Origin: Microbacterium arborescens
GTDB taxonomy: Bacteria > Actinomycetota > Actinomycetes > Actinomycetales > Microbacteriaceae
Assembly (NCBI GenBank): GCA_003339645.1
Contig: QNUV01000021.1
Location: 124,001 to 188,000, forward strand
Direction: 5' to 3'
Length of the DNA stretch: 64,000 bases
Shown: piece after piece, positions 25,737 through 34,363 of the stretch
Layout of the letters: each line of letters starts with the position of its first letter
Numbering within the stretch: the stretch's first letter is position 1
Position numbers and translations under genes: made by a program
The notes under the pieces: generated by a model
What the model was told of the DNA's origin: nothing
Seen by the model: only the letters and a program-made list of their open reading frames with translations
Databases searched by the model: none

Positions 25737-26291
25737 TCAGGAGGGGGTCGTCAGGGTGTGCATGCGCTCGCCGGCGGCGTTGAAGATGCTGATGACCTCG
25801 GCGGGGCGCGTCCCGACCGCGCTGATGGAATGCGGGGTGCGGGTGTCGAACTCCGCCGCCTCGCCCCGCGAGAGGATGAGCTCCTGGTCGTCGAGCACGA
25901 GCCGGATGCGTCCGCTCAGCACGTAGAACCACTCGAAGCCGTCGTGGACCCGCGGCGACGGCGCCTCAGCTGACGGCGGGAACGTCACCTTGTAGGTCTG
26001 CACGGGCGAGGTCTCGCGCGTCAGCGGTGCGACGACATGGCCGTGCCGCATGGTCGCGGGCCGACGCACCCGGGGATCGGGATGCTCGGCGGGCACGAGG
26101 TCGTCGATGCGGATGCCGAGCTGCCGCGTGAGCGGGACGAGAAGCTCGAGGTTCGCCTGACGCTTGCCCGATTCGAGCCGCGAGAGCGTGCTCGTCGACA
26201 TGCCCGCCCGCTCCGCGAGCTCGTCGAGGGTGAGCCCGCGTTCCTGCCGCGCCGCACGCAGGCGTGGGCCGATCTGATCCAATCCGGTCAT
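25737..26291 (-). CDS. XRE family transcriptional regulator with C-terminal cupin domain
   Basis: A 184-residue cytoplasmic regulator. Residues 8-65 are a Cro/C1-type helix-turn-helix (RAARQERGLTLDELAERAGM, then STLSRLESGKRQ), and residues 110-180 form a cupin barrel (VHDGFEWFYVLSGRIRLVL, then EFDTRTPHSISAVG) that may bind a small ligand. It is transcribed away from the oxidoreductase-methyltransferase fusion, 65 bases apart, and TTTGC/GCAAA half-sites fill the gap. It probably regulates the fusion gene and itself. Confidence 0.9.
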   Translation of the reverse strand: MTGLDQIGPRLRAARQERGLTLDELAERAGMSTSTLSRLESGKRQANLELLVPLTRQLGIRIDDLVPAEHPDPRVRRPATMRHGHVVAPLTRETSPVQTYKVTFPPSAEAPSPRVHDGFEWFYVLSGRIRLVLDDQELILSRGEAAEFDTRTPHSISAVGTRPAEVISIFNAAGERMHTLTTPS

Positions 26292-26299
26292 GGGTCAAG

Positions 26300-26326
26300 T
26301 TTGCCATTTCTGCAAACGGGTTTGCC
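26300..26326. promoter_or_regulatory. Candidate operator of the XRE-cupin regulator
   Basis: Three alternating half-sites TTTGCC (26300-26305), GCAAA (26312-26316) and TTTGCC (26321-26326) form two overlapping inverted repeats. They start nine bases upstream of the regulator's ATG and lie about 30 bases from the fusion gene, so one protein could control both. Confidence 0.55.
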
Positions 26327-26356
26327 AGCGCGCATTCGAAACCGGATGCTGTGGAC

Positions 26357-27982
26357 ATGCAGAACCTCGATCAGGACGTCGTCATCGTCGGTGCCGGACC
26401 CGCCGGCCTCAGCGCCGCGCAGATGCTCGGGCGGGCTCGCCGCCGCACCCTCGTGCTCGACTCGGACTCCCCGCGCAATCGTTTCGCGGAGCACATGCAC
26501 GCCGTCGTCGGTTTCGACGGCACCTCGCCCTCCGAGCTCCGCCGGCGCGGTCGAGAAGAGGCGGAGCGCTACGGCGTCGCCTTCCGTTCGGCGCGCGTCG
26601 CATCGGTGACCGAGATCGACGGCGGCCTCGAGGTCGTCCTCGCCGGAAGCACCGAGCGGATCACGACGCGAGCGCTTCTCGTCGCGACCGGCGTATCCGA
26701 CCGCATGCCCGACGTGCCCGGGCTCGCCGAGCGCTGGGGGCGGACCGTGCTGCACTGCCCCTACTGCCACGGCTGGGAGGTGCGCGATCGCCGGATCGGC
26801 GTGCTCGCGACGTCGCCGATGAGCCTGCACCAGATCGAGCTCGTGCGGCAGTGGAGCGCGGAGGTCGTGGCATTCACGGCCGCGGCGGGTGACCTCGGCG
26901 ACGACGTCCGGGAGCGGCTCCGTGCCCGCGGCATCCGCACCGTCGCGTCGCCCGTGGTCGCCGTCACCGGCCCGGCGGAAGCGGCGGACGACGCGGACGA
27001 CGCGGCGATCGGCGATGTCGTGACCGCCGACGGGCAGCGCGTGGCGATCGACGCCATCTTCACCGGCGGACACCTCGAGCCTCACGACGGCTTCCTCGCG
27101 GGGCTCGACCTCGCCCGCGCCGACGGACCGGTCGGGTCGTTCATCGCGGTCGACGCGGCGGGGGCGACGAGCCACCCCCTCGTGTGGGCCGCCGGCAACG
27201 TCGTCGCACCGATGGCGAACGTGCCCCTGTCGATGGGCGCCGGGTCGATGGCCGGCGCAGCGGTCAACGCCGCTCTCGTCGCCCTCGACGCCGCGGCAGC
27301 TGTGGAGCGCCGCCGCGGTCATGCCGCCGACTGGGAGGCGCGATACGCCGAGACGGACCGGGTCTGGTCGGGCCGCGTGAACGAGACGACCTCGACGGTG
27401 ATCGCCGAGCTCGAGGCGGCGGGCTCGCTCGCTCCGACCACCGCTCTCGACCTGGGGTGCGGCGAGGGCGGTGACGCGCTGTGGCTCGCCTCGCGCGGGT
27501 GGTCGGTGACGGGGGTCGACCTCTCGCCGACGGCGGTCGCGCGCGCCCGGGCCGCCGCCCGGAACGCTCAGCTCGACGCGACCTTCGTCGCGGGCGAGAT
27601 CGACGCGGCGGAGCTCGGGGAGTTCGACCTCGTGACGACGAGCTTCCTGCACTCGTGGGACCCGGAGTTCTCCCGCATCCCGCTCCTGCGCGCCGCCCTC
27701 CGCCACGTCGCCCCGGGCGGGCGCCTGCTCGTCGTGTCGCACGCCGGCGGACCTCCGCGCGGGCCCGAGGACGGCGAACCGCACGAGCATCCTCCGTTCG
27801 CGACGCCCGCCGAGGAGCGCGCCGCGCTCGAGCTCGACCCCGCCGAGTGGATCGTCGAGCGCGAGGAGGTCGTCGAGCGCCGGGAGATCCACGAGCGCCG
27901 AGCCCCCGTCGCTTCCTCGCCCGCCGTATCGCGTCCCCCACACCTGCTCGACGGCGTCCTCCTCCTCCGCCGCCTCCCCTGA
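26357..27982 (+). CDS. FAD/NAD(P)-dependent oxidoreductase fused to class I SAM methyltransferase
   Basis: A 541-residue two-domain protein. Residues 1-325 are thioredoxin-reductase-like: FAD motif VGAGPAGLSAA near residue 11 and a redox CPYC at 134-137 followed by HGWE, as in dithiol oxidases of the GliT/HlmI type. Residues 340-541 are a methyltransferase with the SAM motif ALDLGCGEGGDA and acidic VTGVDLS. There is no stop or frame break between them, so the fusion looks genuine. A thiol-oxidising plus thiol-methylating role is a guess from the pair. It is divergent from the XRE-cupin regulator. The start ATG at 26357 is placed at the beginning of the FAD fold. Confidence 0.85.
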   Translation: MQNLDQDVVIVGAGPAGLSAAQMLGRARRRTLVLDSDSPRNRFAEHMHAVVGFDGTSPSELRRRGREEAERYGVAFRSARVASVTEIDGGLEVVLAGSTERITTRALLVATGVSDRMPDVPGLAERWGRTVLHCPYCHGWEVRDRRIGVLATSPMSLHQIELVRQWSAEVVAFTAAAGDLGDDVRERLRARGIRTVASPVVAVTGPAEAADDADDAAIGDVVTADGQRVAIDAIFTGGHLEPHDGFLAGLDLARADGPVGSFIAVDAAGATSHPLVWAAGNVVAPMANVPLSMGAGSMAGAAVNAALVALDAAAAVERRRGHAADWEARYAETDRVWSGRVNETTSTVIAELEAAGSLAPTTALDLGCGEGGDALWLASRGWSVTGVDLSPTAVARARAAARNAQLDATFVAGEIDAAELGEFDLVTTSFLHSWDPEFSRIPLLRAALRHVAPGGRLLVVSHAGGPPRGPEDGEPHEHPPFATPAEERAALELDPAEWIVEREEVVERREIHERRAPVASSPAVSRPPHLLDGVLLLRRLP

Positions 27983-27994
27983 CCCCGCAGCACA

Positions 27995-28064
27995 AAACGT
28001 CGACTCGCCAGAATCTGCGGATGCCGGAGGCCCGGCATCCGCGATTCGTGGCGAGTCGACGTTT
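27995..28064. terminator. Long palindromic repeat family R2, copy 2
   Basis: A 70-base palindrome running from AAACGTCGACTCGCC to GGCGAGTCGACGTTT, with GCGGATGCCGG and CCGGCATCCGC in the middle. It shares the blocks and layout of the copy at 25656-25723, and again lies between convergent genes (the fusion gene and the PTS gene). The terminal AAAC/GTTT bases would give a short T tail on both transcripts. Confidence 0.75.
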
Positions 28065-28088
28065 GGGGAGGGAGGGAGGGAGCGGGGG

Positions 28089-30188
28089 CTACTTCTCCAG
28101 GATCAGGAGAGGGGCGCCGGCGGTCGTGGAGCCGAGGCCCACGGGGTCGACCGTCGCGAAGGCGTCGCCGTTGAGGACGATCACCGGCGTGATCAGCGGG
28201 TAGCCCGCCTTCTCGATCACGGCACGGTCGAACGTCACGAGGGGCGTGCCCTGCTCGACGCGGTCGCCGGCCTTGACGTGGACCTCGAAGCCCTCGCCCT
28301 TCAGGTTGACGGTGTCGATGCCGACGTGGATGAGCAGTTCGGCCCCGTTGTCGAGCTGGAGGCCGAACGCGTGACCGGTCGGCTGAGCGGCCGCGACGGT
28401 TCCGGCACCGGGCGAGACGACGGTGTTCCCCGTCGGCTCGATCGCGACACCCGGACCCATGACGCCGCCGCCGAAGACCGGGTCGGGCACCTCGGAGAGG
28501 GCGACGACCGTGCCGTCGAGAGGCGACGCGATCTCGAAGGCCGCCGACACCTCGTCGGTGGCGCCGGGCTTGTCGAGGGTCGCGGTGGCGGTTCCCGGAG
28601 CGGTCTGCGCGGGGGTCGCCGTCGACGAGCCCGAGCCCGAGGCCGCAGCCGCAGCAGGCGCTGCCGCAGCACCGGCAGCCGTCGCGCCGGCCTTCGCCTC
28701 GGCCTTGTCGCGCTGCGCCTCGAACTCGGCGCGCTGCTCGGGCGTGCGGTAGTCGCTGATGATGACGAGGGCCATCGCGACGACGAACGCCGCGAGCACG
28801 GCGATGCCGTAGAGGACGACCGAGTCGAAGGCGGGGATCGTCAGGAGCGACGTGAACACGAACGCCTGCGTCTTGACGCCACCTCCGATGCCGATGATGA
28901 GACCACCGACGAGGCATCCGACCAGCATCCGGGGGTAGATGCGCTTGAAGCGCAGGTGGATGCCGTAGAGCGAGGGTTCCGAGATGCCGCCGAGCAGACC
29001 GGCCGCGAGGGCTCCCGTCGCCGTCTGCCGCATCTGCTTGTCACGGGCACGCCACGAGATCCACAGCACGCCGGCGGTCGCGCCGAAGCAGGCGAAGTTC
29101 CATGCACCCATGGGGCCCTGGATGAAGTCGTAGCCGAGGTTCTGGATGTTCAGCAGCATGATCGCGTTGATCGGCCAGTGCAGGCCGAGCGGAACCATGA
29201 AGGGGTATGCGAGCGGGATGACGACCGCGAAGATGAACGGCGAGAAGTCGTTGATCGAGCTCAGCAGGTTCGCGAGACCGGCACCCGCGTACACACCGAT
29301 GGGTCCGATGAGGAACGCCGTGAGCGGGATCATGATCAGCATCGCCAGGAAGGGGACGAAGATCAGCTGGATGTTCTCGGGGATGACCTTGCGCAGCCCC
29401 TTCCAGAGCAGCCCGAGCGCACCCGCCATGAGCAGCGGCGGGAACACCTGCGAGCTGTAGTCGAAGATCGTCAGCGGCAGACCGAAGACCGAGACGGTCG
29501 TGATGTCCGAACCGAGGAAGTTGATCTGCTGCGCGCCCTCCTGGGTCGCGAGGCCCGAGAACTGCGGCAGCATCACGACGGCCATGATCGCGAAGCCGAC
29601 CCACGGGTCGGCCCCGACCTTCTTGGCCGCGTTGTAGGCGACCATGAGCGGCAGGAAGATGAAGACGCACTGCCACATCAGGTTGACGAACTGCCACGAG
29701 GGGTCGAGGACGACGCCCGGGGCGTTCCAGGCCGGGATGACCCCGAGCGTCGCCATCAGCGCCATGAAGGTGATGAACAGCGATGCGCCCAGCAGTGCGC
29801 CGAGGATCGGGCGGAACGAGTCCGACAGGAACTCGAACAGGGAGTCGAGCCAGGCGACCTTGCCGCGCGGGCCCTTCGCGCGCTCGCGCGCCTTGACCGA
29901 GTCGATGTCGTCCTCGTCGACGGCGCCACCGCCGGCACCCGACATCGAGGGGAGCGCGTTGATGTCGTTGTAGACGTTCTGGACGGCTCCGCCGATGACG
30001 ACCTGGTACCGGTTCCCGGCCTGCGGAACGGCGCCCATGACGCCGGGGATGGCCTCGACCGTCGACTGATCGACGTTCGACGAATCACGCAGTTGGAAAC
30101 GCAGGCGCGTGGCGCAGTGCGTCAGACTCTCGATGTTTCCCGGACCGCCGACGGCGTCGACGATCGATTCAGCGGGGCTTGTCGCCAT
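28089..30188 (-). CDS. PTS sugar permease, glucose/beta-glucoside superfamily, domain order IIB-IIC-IIA
   Basis: Single-chain phosphotransferase permease of 699 residues that imports and phosphorylates a sugar. IIB: residues 1-90 with phosphorylated Cys25 in THCATRLRF. IIC: about 110-470, around ten helices, including GISEPSLYGIHLRFKR, typical of beta-glucoside/sucrose/trehalose carriers. A linker rich in Ala, Thr and Ser follows, then IIA (crr-like) with His in ELLIHVGIDTV near residue 617. ATG at 30188 is chosen for AGGAGA seven bases upstream. No glycosidase or antiterminator gene is adjacent, so the sugar is unknown. Confidence 0.92.
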   Translation of the reverse strand: MATSPAESIVDAVGGPGNIESLTHCATRLRFQLRDSSNVDQSTVEAIPGVMGAVPQAGNRYQVVIGGAVQNVYNDINALPSMSGAGGGAVDEDDIDSVKARERAKGPRGKVAWLDSLFEFLSDSFRPILGALLGASLFITFMALMATLGVIPAWNAPGVVLDPSWQFVNLMWQCVFIFLPLMVAYNAAKKVGADPWVGFAIMAVVMLPQFSGLATQEGAQQINFLGSDITTVSVFGLPLTIFDYSSQVFPPLLMAGALGLLWKGLRKVIPENIQLIFVPFLAMLIMIPLTAFLIGPIGVYAGAGLANLLSSINDFSPFIFAVVIPLAYPFMVPLGLHWPINAIMLLNIQNLGYDFIQGPMGAWNFACFGATAGVLWISWRARDKQMRQTATGALAAGLLGGISEPSLYGIHLRFKRIYPRMLVGCLVGGLIIGIGGGVKTQAFVFTSLLTIPAFDSVVLYGIAVLAAFVVAMALVIISDYRTPEQRAEFEAQRDKAEAKAGATAAGAAAAPAAAAASGSGSSTATPAQTAPGTATATLDKPGATDEVSAAFEIASPLDGTVVALSEVPDPVFGGGVMGPGVAIEPTGNTVVSPGAGTVAAAQPTGHAFGLQLDNGAELLIHVGIDTVNLKGEGFEVHVKAGDRVEQGTPLVTFDRAVIEKAGYPLITPVIVLNGDAFATVDPVGLGSTTAGAPLLILEK

Positions 30189-30276
30189 GGCTTCTCTCCT
30201 GTTCTCCGACGGGTGGCCGGAGTTCTTCGCCCGGAACTTTACCCTGAGAATTCGCCGGGAACGAGGGGTTGACCTG

Positions 30277-31776
30277 TCATGGCCTGACCACACTCGTTTC
30301 CGCTCCCCCGGAGGAAGATCTCCGCGCGCGACGGGCGCGGAATCCCTGCACGACCGCGTCGGCGATCACGAAGGCCGCGAGCGGCAGTCCGACGAGGGGA
30401 AGGAAGTACCCGATGCCGATCGCGACGGCCACCACGAGCGCGACACCCCATACCGGCGCGTTCGGAAGGGCCTCGCCGGGGACCGTGCCCATCCGGCGAG
30501 CGGGGTCGCGGGTGGGCCGACGCTTCCACCACATCAGGTACCCGAACACGACCATCGTCGCGATCCCTGCGGCGACCACGAAGAGGATGAGCTGGTTCAC
30601 GATCCCGAACATCGACCCCATGTGGAGGTCGACGGCCCACCGCGCGAGCTTCGCCATGAACGGGTAGTCCGCGAAGTCGACCCGGTCCACGACCGCGAGC
30701 GTGTCGCCGTCGATCGCGACACCGTCGACCTCCGTCGGGAAGCTGCGCTGGATCTCTTGGACGACCCACGCCTGCCCCGCAGCCGAGGGCGGCCGGATCT
30801 CGATGAGGCCGACGTTCACGTTCTCGGTGCGCGCGACCGCGAGCACGTCGTCGAACGTGTCGGGCGACACCGCGGCGGTCGGCGCCGCGACGACCCCGTG
30901 GTCCGCGTGCGCGTCCGCGGTGGCGGAGCCGTCGTCGCCGATCGCCGTCGACAACGTCGGGTTCTGCCACGAGAGCGCGGCCCGGAGTGTCGATACGTTC
31001 GCGCCACCGTAGGTCGACCACGTGATACCCGAGGCCGAGAGGAAGAGCGCCCCGACGACGAGCCACACCCCGACCGACGCATGCCATCCGAAGAGGCGCC
31101 GATACCCGGTGGCGCCGCGCTTCGGGCGGAGCAGGTCCTTCTTCACGCGCGCCCTGCGCAGCCGCACGACCCAGAGCGCGAGTCCCGCGACGACGACGAT
31201 GCCCAGCCACGACGCGGCGAACTCGCTGTAGAGGCGGCCCGGCTCGCCGAGGTGGAGGTTGCGGTGCAGGTCGCTGACCCATGCGCGCAGCGGCAGCGCA
31301 CCGCTCGTGCCGTAGACCGTCAGGTCGCCACGGATGTCCCCCGTGCCCGGGTCAACGAAGACGGCGCGCGTCTCGCTCGGCCCGAGCCCGTCCTGGGCGA
31401 ACATGACGCGCGTGGTGTCGCCCGCCGCGGGCGCGGGCCGGACGGCCGCCAGCGAGGCGGCGTCGCCGATGTACCCCTCCGCGATGCGCACCTGGTCGCC
31501 GATCGAGAGCGTCGTCTCGGTGACCGGCGCGCTGAGCTCGTGGGCGTAGACGACGCGCTCGAGCTGCGGCGTCACGACGTAGATCGCCCCGCTGACCGCG
31601 GCGATCAGGATGAAGGGGCCGACCAGGATGCCGGCGAAGAAGTGGATGCGCAGCAGCAGCGGCATCACCCACGCGCGCGGTCGCCGCGGCGGGGCGTGTT
31701 CGCGGGACGGGGTGGCGGACGCGCCGCCGGGGTCGGGGGCGCCGCCGGTGGGCGTGCGCGACTCGGTGATGGACAT
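30277..31776 (-). CDS. PepSY-associated membrane protein (PiuB-like)
   Basis: A 499-residue protein with four membrane helices and PepSY-like segments. The first helix region LRIHFFAGILVGPFILIAAVSGAIYV and the later LHRNLHLGEPGRLYSE and GWHASVGVWL give the conserved His residues, which resemble the heme-like sites of the PepSY_TM family linked to iron or copper reduction. The ATG at 31776 has GAGGAG five bases upstream. It follows a Met/His-containing membrane protein on the same strand. A metal-reductase role is inferred from the family, not from direct motifs. Confidence 0.82.
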   Translation of the reverse strand: MSITESRTPTGGAPDPGGASATPSREHAPPRRPRAWVMPLLLRIHFFAGILVGPFILIAAVSGAIYVVTPQLERVVYAHELSAPVTETTLSIGDQVRIAEGYIGDAASLAAVRPAPAAGDTTRVMFAQDGLGPSETRAVFVDPGTGDIRGDLTVYGTSGALPLRAWVSDLHRNLHLGEPGRLYSEFAASWLGIVVVAGLALWVVRLRRARVKKDLLRPKRGATGYRRLFGWHASVGVWLVVGALFLSASGITWSTYGGANVSTLRAALSWQNPTLSTAIGDDGSATADAHADHGVVAAPTAAVSPDTFDDVLAVARTENVNVGLIEIRPPSAAGQAWVVQEIQRSFPTEVDGVAIDGDTLAVVDRVDFADYPFMAKLARWAVDLHMGSMFGIVNQLILFVVAAGIATMVVFGYLMWWKRRPTRDPARRMGTVPGEALPNAPVWGVALVVAVAIGIGYFLPLVGLPLAAFVIADAVVQGFRARRARRSSSGGAETSVVRP

Positions 31777-31857
31777 GAGACTCCTCGGTCGTCGGGGTGC
31801 CGGCACGCGAAGCAAGGTCAGCGCGCACGGCGGATCGCCCCGACGGGCGCCGGGGCG

Positions 31858-32502
31858 TCAGAGAGCGAGGAGAACGGGAGGGCCGCGCCGCGCGGGCGCC
31901 GCGACGAGGGCGCGCCGGCGGGGCATGCGGACGCTCGACACGATCGGGCGCACCCGCAGCGGGTTCGGGGCCGGCGGAACAGCATCCCGCGCCGCCGAGC
32001 GCAGACGCACGGCGATGCGCCGGGCGAGCCCGAGGAGCGCGGAGAGCAGTCGCTCGCCGCGGTGCAGGAGAAGTGTGGTCGCGACGGCGGCCAGGACGTG
32101 GGCGCCGATCATCGCGGCATCCGGTGCCACCGCGGCGAGCGCGCCCGGCGCGGACAGGGATGCCGGGAGCGACATATGTCCCGCATGCAGGCTCATCGGC
32201 GTCGTCTGGCTCGCTCCGGCCGTCGAAACACCCGCTGATCCCGCCAGCGGGACGACACCGAGCGCGAACATGACGTGGAAGAGCACCTGAGCCGCGGTGA
32301 CCGCCGCTCCGAGCCGCACCGCGGAGAGCCGACGCCCGACGACGACGAGGCTCACCACCAGCGACAGTGCCCACGGCAGGGCGGCTCCCAGCCCCGAGGG
32401 CGGTTCACCCCCCGCTGCCATATGCGACAGGAGCGCGACGAACGTCGCCAGCGTCCCGGCCGCGCCGGCTCTCAGCGCGCGCTGGTGGCGAGGGGAGGTC
32501 AC
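31858..32502 (-). CDS. Membrane protein with Met/His-rich loop
   Basis: A 214-residue protein with about five hydrophobic helices and a basic C-terminus. A loop near residues 100-112 reads PMSLHAGHMSLP, combining Met and His in a way seen in copper-handling proteins, and His also occurs in helices (LLSHMAAGG, VLFHVMFALG, GAHVLAAV). No family is recognised. A GTG start is used; no ribosome site is clear, so coupling to the luxS message 38 bases upstream is possible. Its location before the PepSY gene suggests a joint role in metal handling, which is inference. Confidence 0.7.
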   Translation of the reverse strand: MTSPRHQRALRAGAAGTLATFVALLSHMAAGGEPPSGLGAALPWALSLVVSLVVVGRRLSAVRLGAAVTAAQVLFHVMFALGVVPLAGSAGVSTAGASQTTPMSLHAGHMSLPASLSAPGALAAVAPDAAMIGAHVLAAVATTLLLHRGERLLSALLGLARRIAVRLRSAARDAVPPAPNPLRVRPIVSSVRMPRRRALVAAPARRGPPVLLAL

Positions 32503-32539
32503 GTCGCGGTGCTCGGTCGGCCGGTCGGTCGCGGGGTCG

Positions 32540-33013
32540 TCAGACCCCGACGCGGGAGAAGGCGTCGAGGCTGATGCCCTGATCGAGCACGGTCTTCGAC
32601 CACTCGCGGGCCGAGTGCAGGGAATGGTCGCGGTAGTTGCCGCACTCGAGGGCGGAGACGCCCGGGATATCGGCCTCGACCGCTTCGTCGGCGATGAAGC
32701 GCAGGCTCCCGGTCAGGGCGACGACGACGTCGGCGACCTCGGGCTCGCCCCACATCAGCAGGTGGAAGCCGGTGCGGCATCCGAAGGGCGAGATGTCGAT
32801 GACGCCGTCGATGCGGTCGCGGAGAAGGCCCGCGAGCATGTGCTCGATGGTGTGGATGCCGGCGGTCGGGATCTCGCCCGCGTTGGGCTGCACGAATCGC
32901 ACGTCGAAGTTCGTGATGGTGCCGCCGCCGGGGCCGTGCTCGACGCCGATCCGCCGCACGTACGGGGCGAGCACGGCGGTGTGGTCCAACGTGAAGCTCT
33001 CGATCTCGGCCAT
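32540..33013 (-). CDS. luxS: S-ribosylhomocysteine lyase (LuxS)
   Basis: Cleaves S-ribosylhomocysteine to homocysteine and the AI-2 precursor DPD in the activated methyl cycle. The 157-residue length and motifs are standard: zinc ligands His54 and His58 with Glu57 in HTIEH, Cys124 in [12 protein letters not shown], and the conserved Cys79 in [10 protein letters not shown]. The ATG at 33013 follows a GGGAGGA ribosome site and a TAATCT -10 box farther upstream. The downstream membrane genes may be cotranscribed; there is no functional sign for AI-2 signalling beyond the enzyme itself. Confidence 0.96.
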   Translation of the reverse strand: MAEIESFTLDHTAVLAPYVRRIGVEHGPGGGTITNFDVRFVQPNAGEIPTAGIHTIEHMLAGLLRDRIDGVIDISPFGCRTGFHLLMWGEPEVADVVVALTGSLRFIADEAVEADIPGVSALECGNYRDHSLHSAREWSKTVLDQGISLDAFSRVGV

Positions 33014-33152
33014 GATTTCCTCCCTCGGCACGGACGATCGGACGGCCGAAACGGCGCGTCGTTCCGGCCAGATTAACCCGCCGGGCCACCGGGTCGGCCC
33101 GCCTCCGCTCTCAGGTTACGTCCAGGGGCTGTCCGGGACTCGTCCAGACTCA

Positions 33153-33175
33153 CCCCGCAGACTCGGGGAGTTTTG
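33153..33175 (+). terminator. Hairpin with T-run in the leader of the transglycosylase-like gene
   Basis: CCCCG (33153-33157) and CGGGG (33164-33168) with a six-base loop are followed by AGTTTTGT, a short intrinsic-terminator-like element. It lies about 70 bases before the coding start at 33244, so it could attenuate that gene. I looked for a cyclic-di-AMP riboswitch core in this leader and did not find one. Confidence 0.4.
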
Positions 33176-33243
33176 TGCGTCCGCCCGAGACGCCCGCCGC
33201 CTGCCGCGGTGCCCGCAAACATCGAAGGACCGCCCCTGTTCGC

Positions 33244-34266
33244 ATGACTTCTTCGTCAAGCCAGCCCACCCGCCGCGACCTGCGGCGTTCCACCACCTCC
33301 GCCTCCAGCTCGGCATCCCGCCGCTTCGTCCGCCCCGCTGCCCTCACTCTCGGGCTGGCCCTGGGCCTGACCGCGGTGGTGGGAACGACGGCCTCTGCCG
33401 CACTGCCCACGGCATCGGGTCCCGCTCCCGTCATGCAGCGCGCCGCGCTCGTCACCGCCGCGGCCACCTCGACCTCGAAGCCGCTGAGCGCGATCGAGCA
33501 GGCCACGAGCGACGCCGTCGCCGCGGCCGAGGCATCCGTCGTGGACGCCGCCACGGTGACCGGCGATGTGTCGGCGGCGGCGCTCCCCATCGAGGGCGAC
33601 ACGACGATCGACACGTCGCAGCTGCGCGAGCGCATCGCGGGCCTGAAGGACACCGACGTCATCCCGACGCTGCTCCTGCCCGACCTGACCGACAAGCTGA
33701 CCGACGCGACCGATGACGTGCAGGCCGAGACGGCCGACCTCCGCGGACGCCTCGAGGCCGCTCAGGCACAGAAGGCCGCCGAAGAGGAAGCCGCGCGGAT
33801 CGCCGCCGAAGAGGCTGCGGCCGCCGAGGCAGCCGCGAAGGCGAAGGCCGAGGAGGAAGCCGCTGCGGCCGCTGCCGCGCAGCGTTCGAACAGCTCGCGC
33901 TCGTCGTCCTCGTCGTCGTCCGCCCCCGCCGCTTCGGCCGTCGCCTCGACCGGAGACAACTCCCCCGGCGCCGCGCAGCAGGCCGCGAGCAACATGCTCG
34001 GCGAGTTCGGCTGGGGCCAGGACCAGTTCTCGTGCCTCGTCTCGCTGTGGAACAAGGAGTCGGGCTGGAACTACCAGGCCTACAACAGCGGCAGCGGTGC
34101 ATACGGCATCCCGCAGGCGCTTCCCGGCAGCAAGATGGCTTCGGCCGGTGGCGACTGGCAGACCAGCGCCGTCACCCAGGTTCGCTGGGGCCTCGGCTAC
34201 ATCTCCGGCCGCTACGGCTCGCCCTGCGGCGCATGGGGCCACTCGCAGTCGACCGGCTGGTACTGA
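33244..34266 (+). CDS. Secreted lytic-transglycosylase-like cell-wall protein
   Basis: A 340-residue exported protein. The signal peptide covers about residues 1-58 (basic start, hydrophobic core LTLGLALGLTAVVG, cut after ASA). The middle is an Ala/Glu-rich helical segment (about 165-215), then a Ser-rich linker. The last 90 residues form a transglycosylase/aggregation-promoting-factor-like domain with the catalytic Glu in WNKESGWNYQ near residue 272 and AYGIPQALPG. Such proteins trim peptidoglycan during growth. ATG at 33244 is taken because the signal peptide starts there. A long leader precedes it. Confidence 0.85.
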   Translation: MTSSSSQPTRRDLRRSTTSASSSASRRFVRPAALTLGLALGLTAVVGTTASAALPTASGPAPVMQRAALVTAAATSTSKPLSAIEQATSDAVAAAEASVVDAATVTGDVSAAALPIEGDTTIDTSQLRERIAGLKDTDVIPTLLLPDLTDKLTDATDDVQAETADLRGRLEAAQAQKAAEEEAARIAAEEAAAAEAAAKAKAEEEAAAAAAAQRSNSSRSSSSSSSAPAASAVASTGDNSPGAAQQAASNMLGEFGWGQDQFSCLVSLWNKESGWNYQAYNSGSGAYGIPQALPGSKMASAGGDWQTSAVTQVRWGLGYISGRYGSPCGAWGHSQSTGWY

Positions 34267-34280
34267 TCTCTGCCAGTTCA

Positions 34281-34338
34281 CGAAAGCGCACGTTCGCACG
34301 GTCCGCTCACGCGGATACCGTGCGGACGTGCACTTTCG
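34281..34338. terminator. 58-base palindrome at convergent ends
   Basis: The left arm begins CGAAAGCGCACGT and the right arm ends ACGTGCACTTTCG, with CGCACGGT and ACCGTGCG in between; the 22-base arms have only a few mismatches. It separates the transglycosylase-like gene from the small acidic protein gene and would form a hairpin on both strands. Confidence 0.6.
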
Positions 34339-34363
34339 CCGTGTGCGGGCTCGGGATGCCGGG

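Noticed and set aside
33060-33243. Cyclic-di-AMP (ydaO-type) riboswitch before the cell-wall gene
   Set aside because: The conserved core segments of that riboswitch could not be found in the leader, so only an unassigned hairpin is reported.
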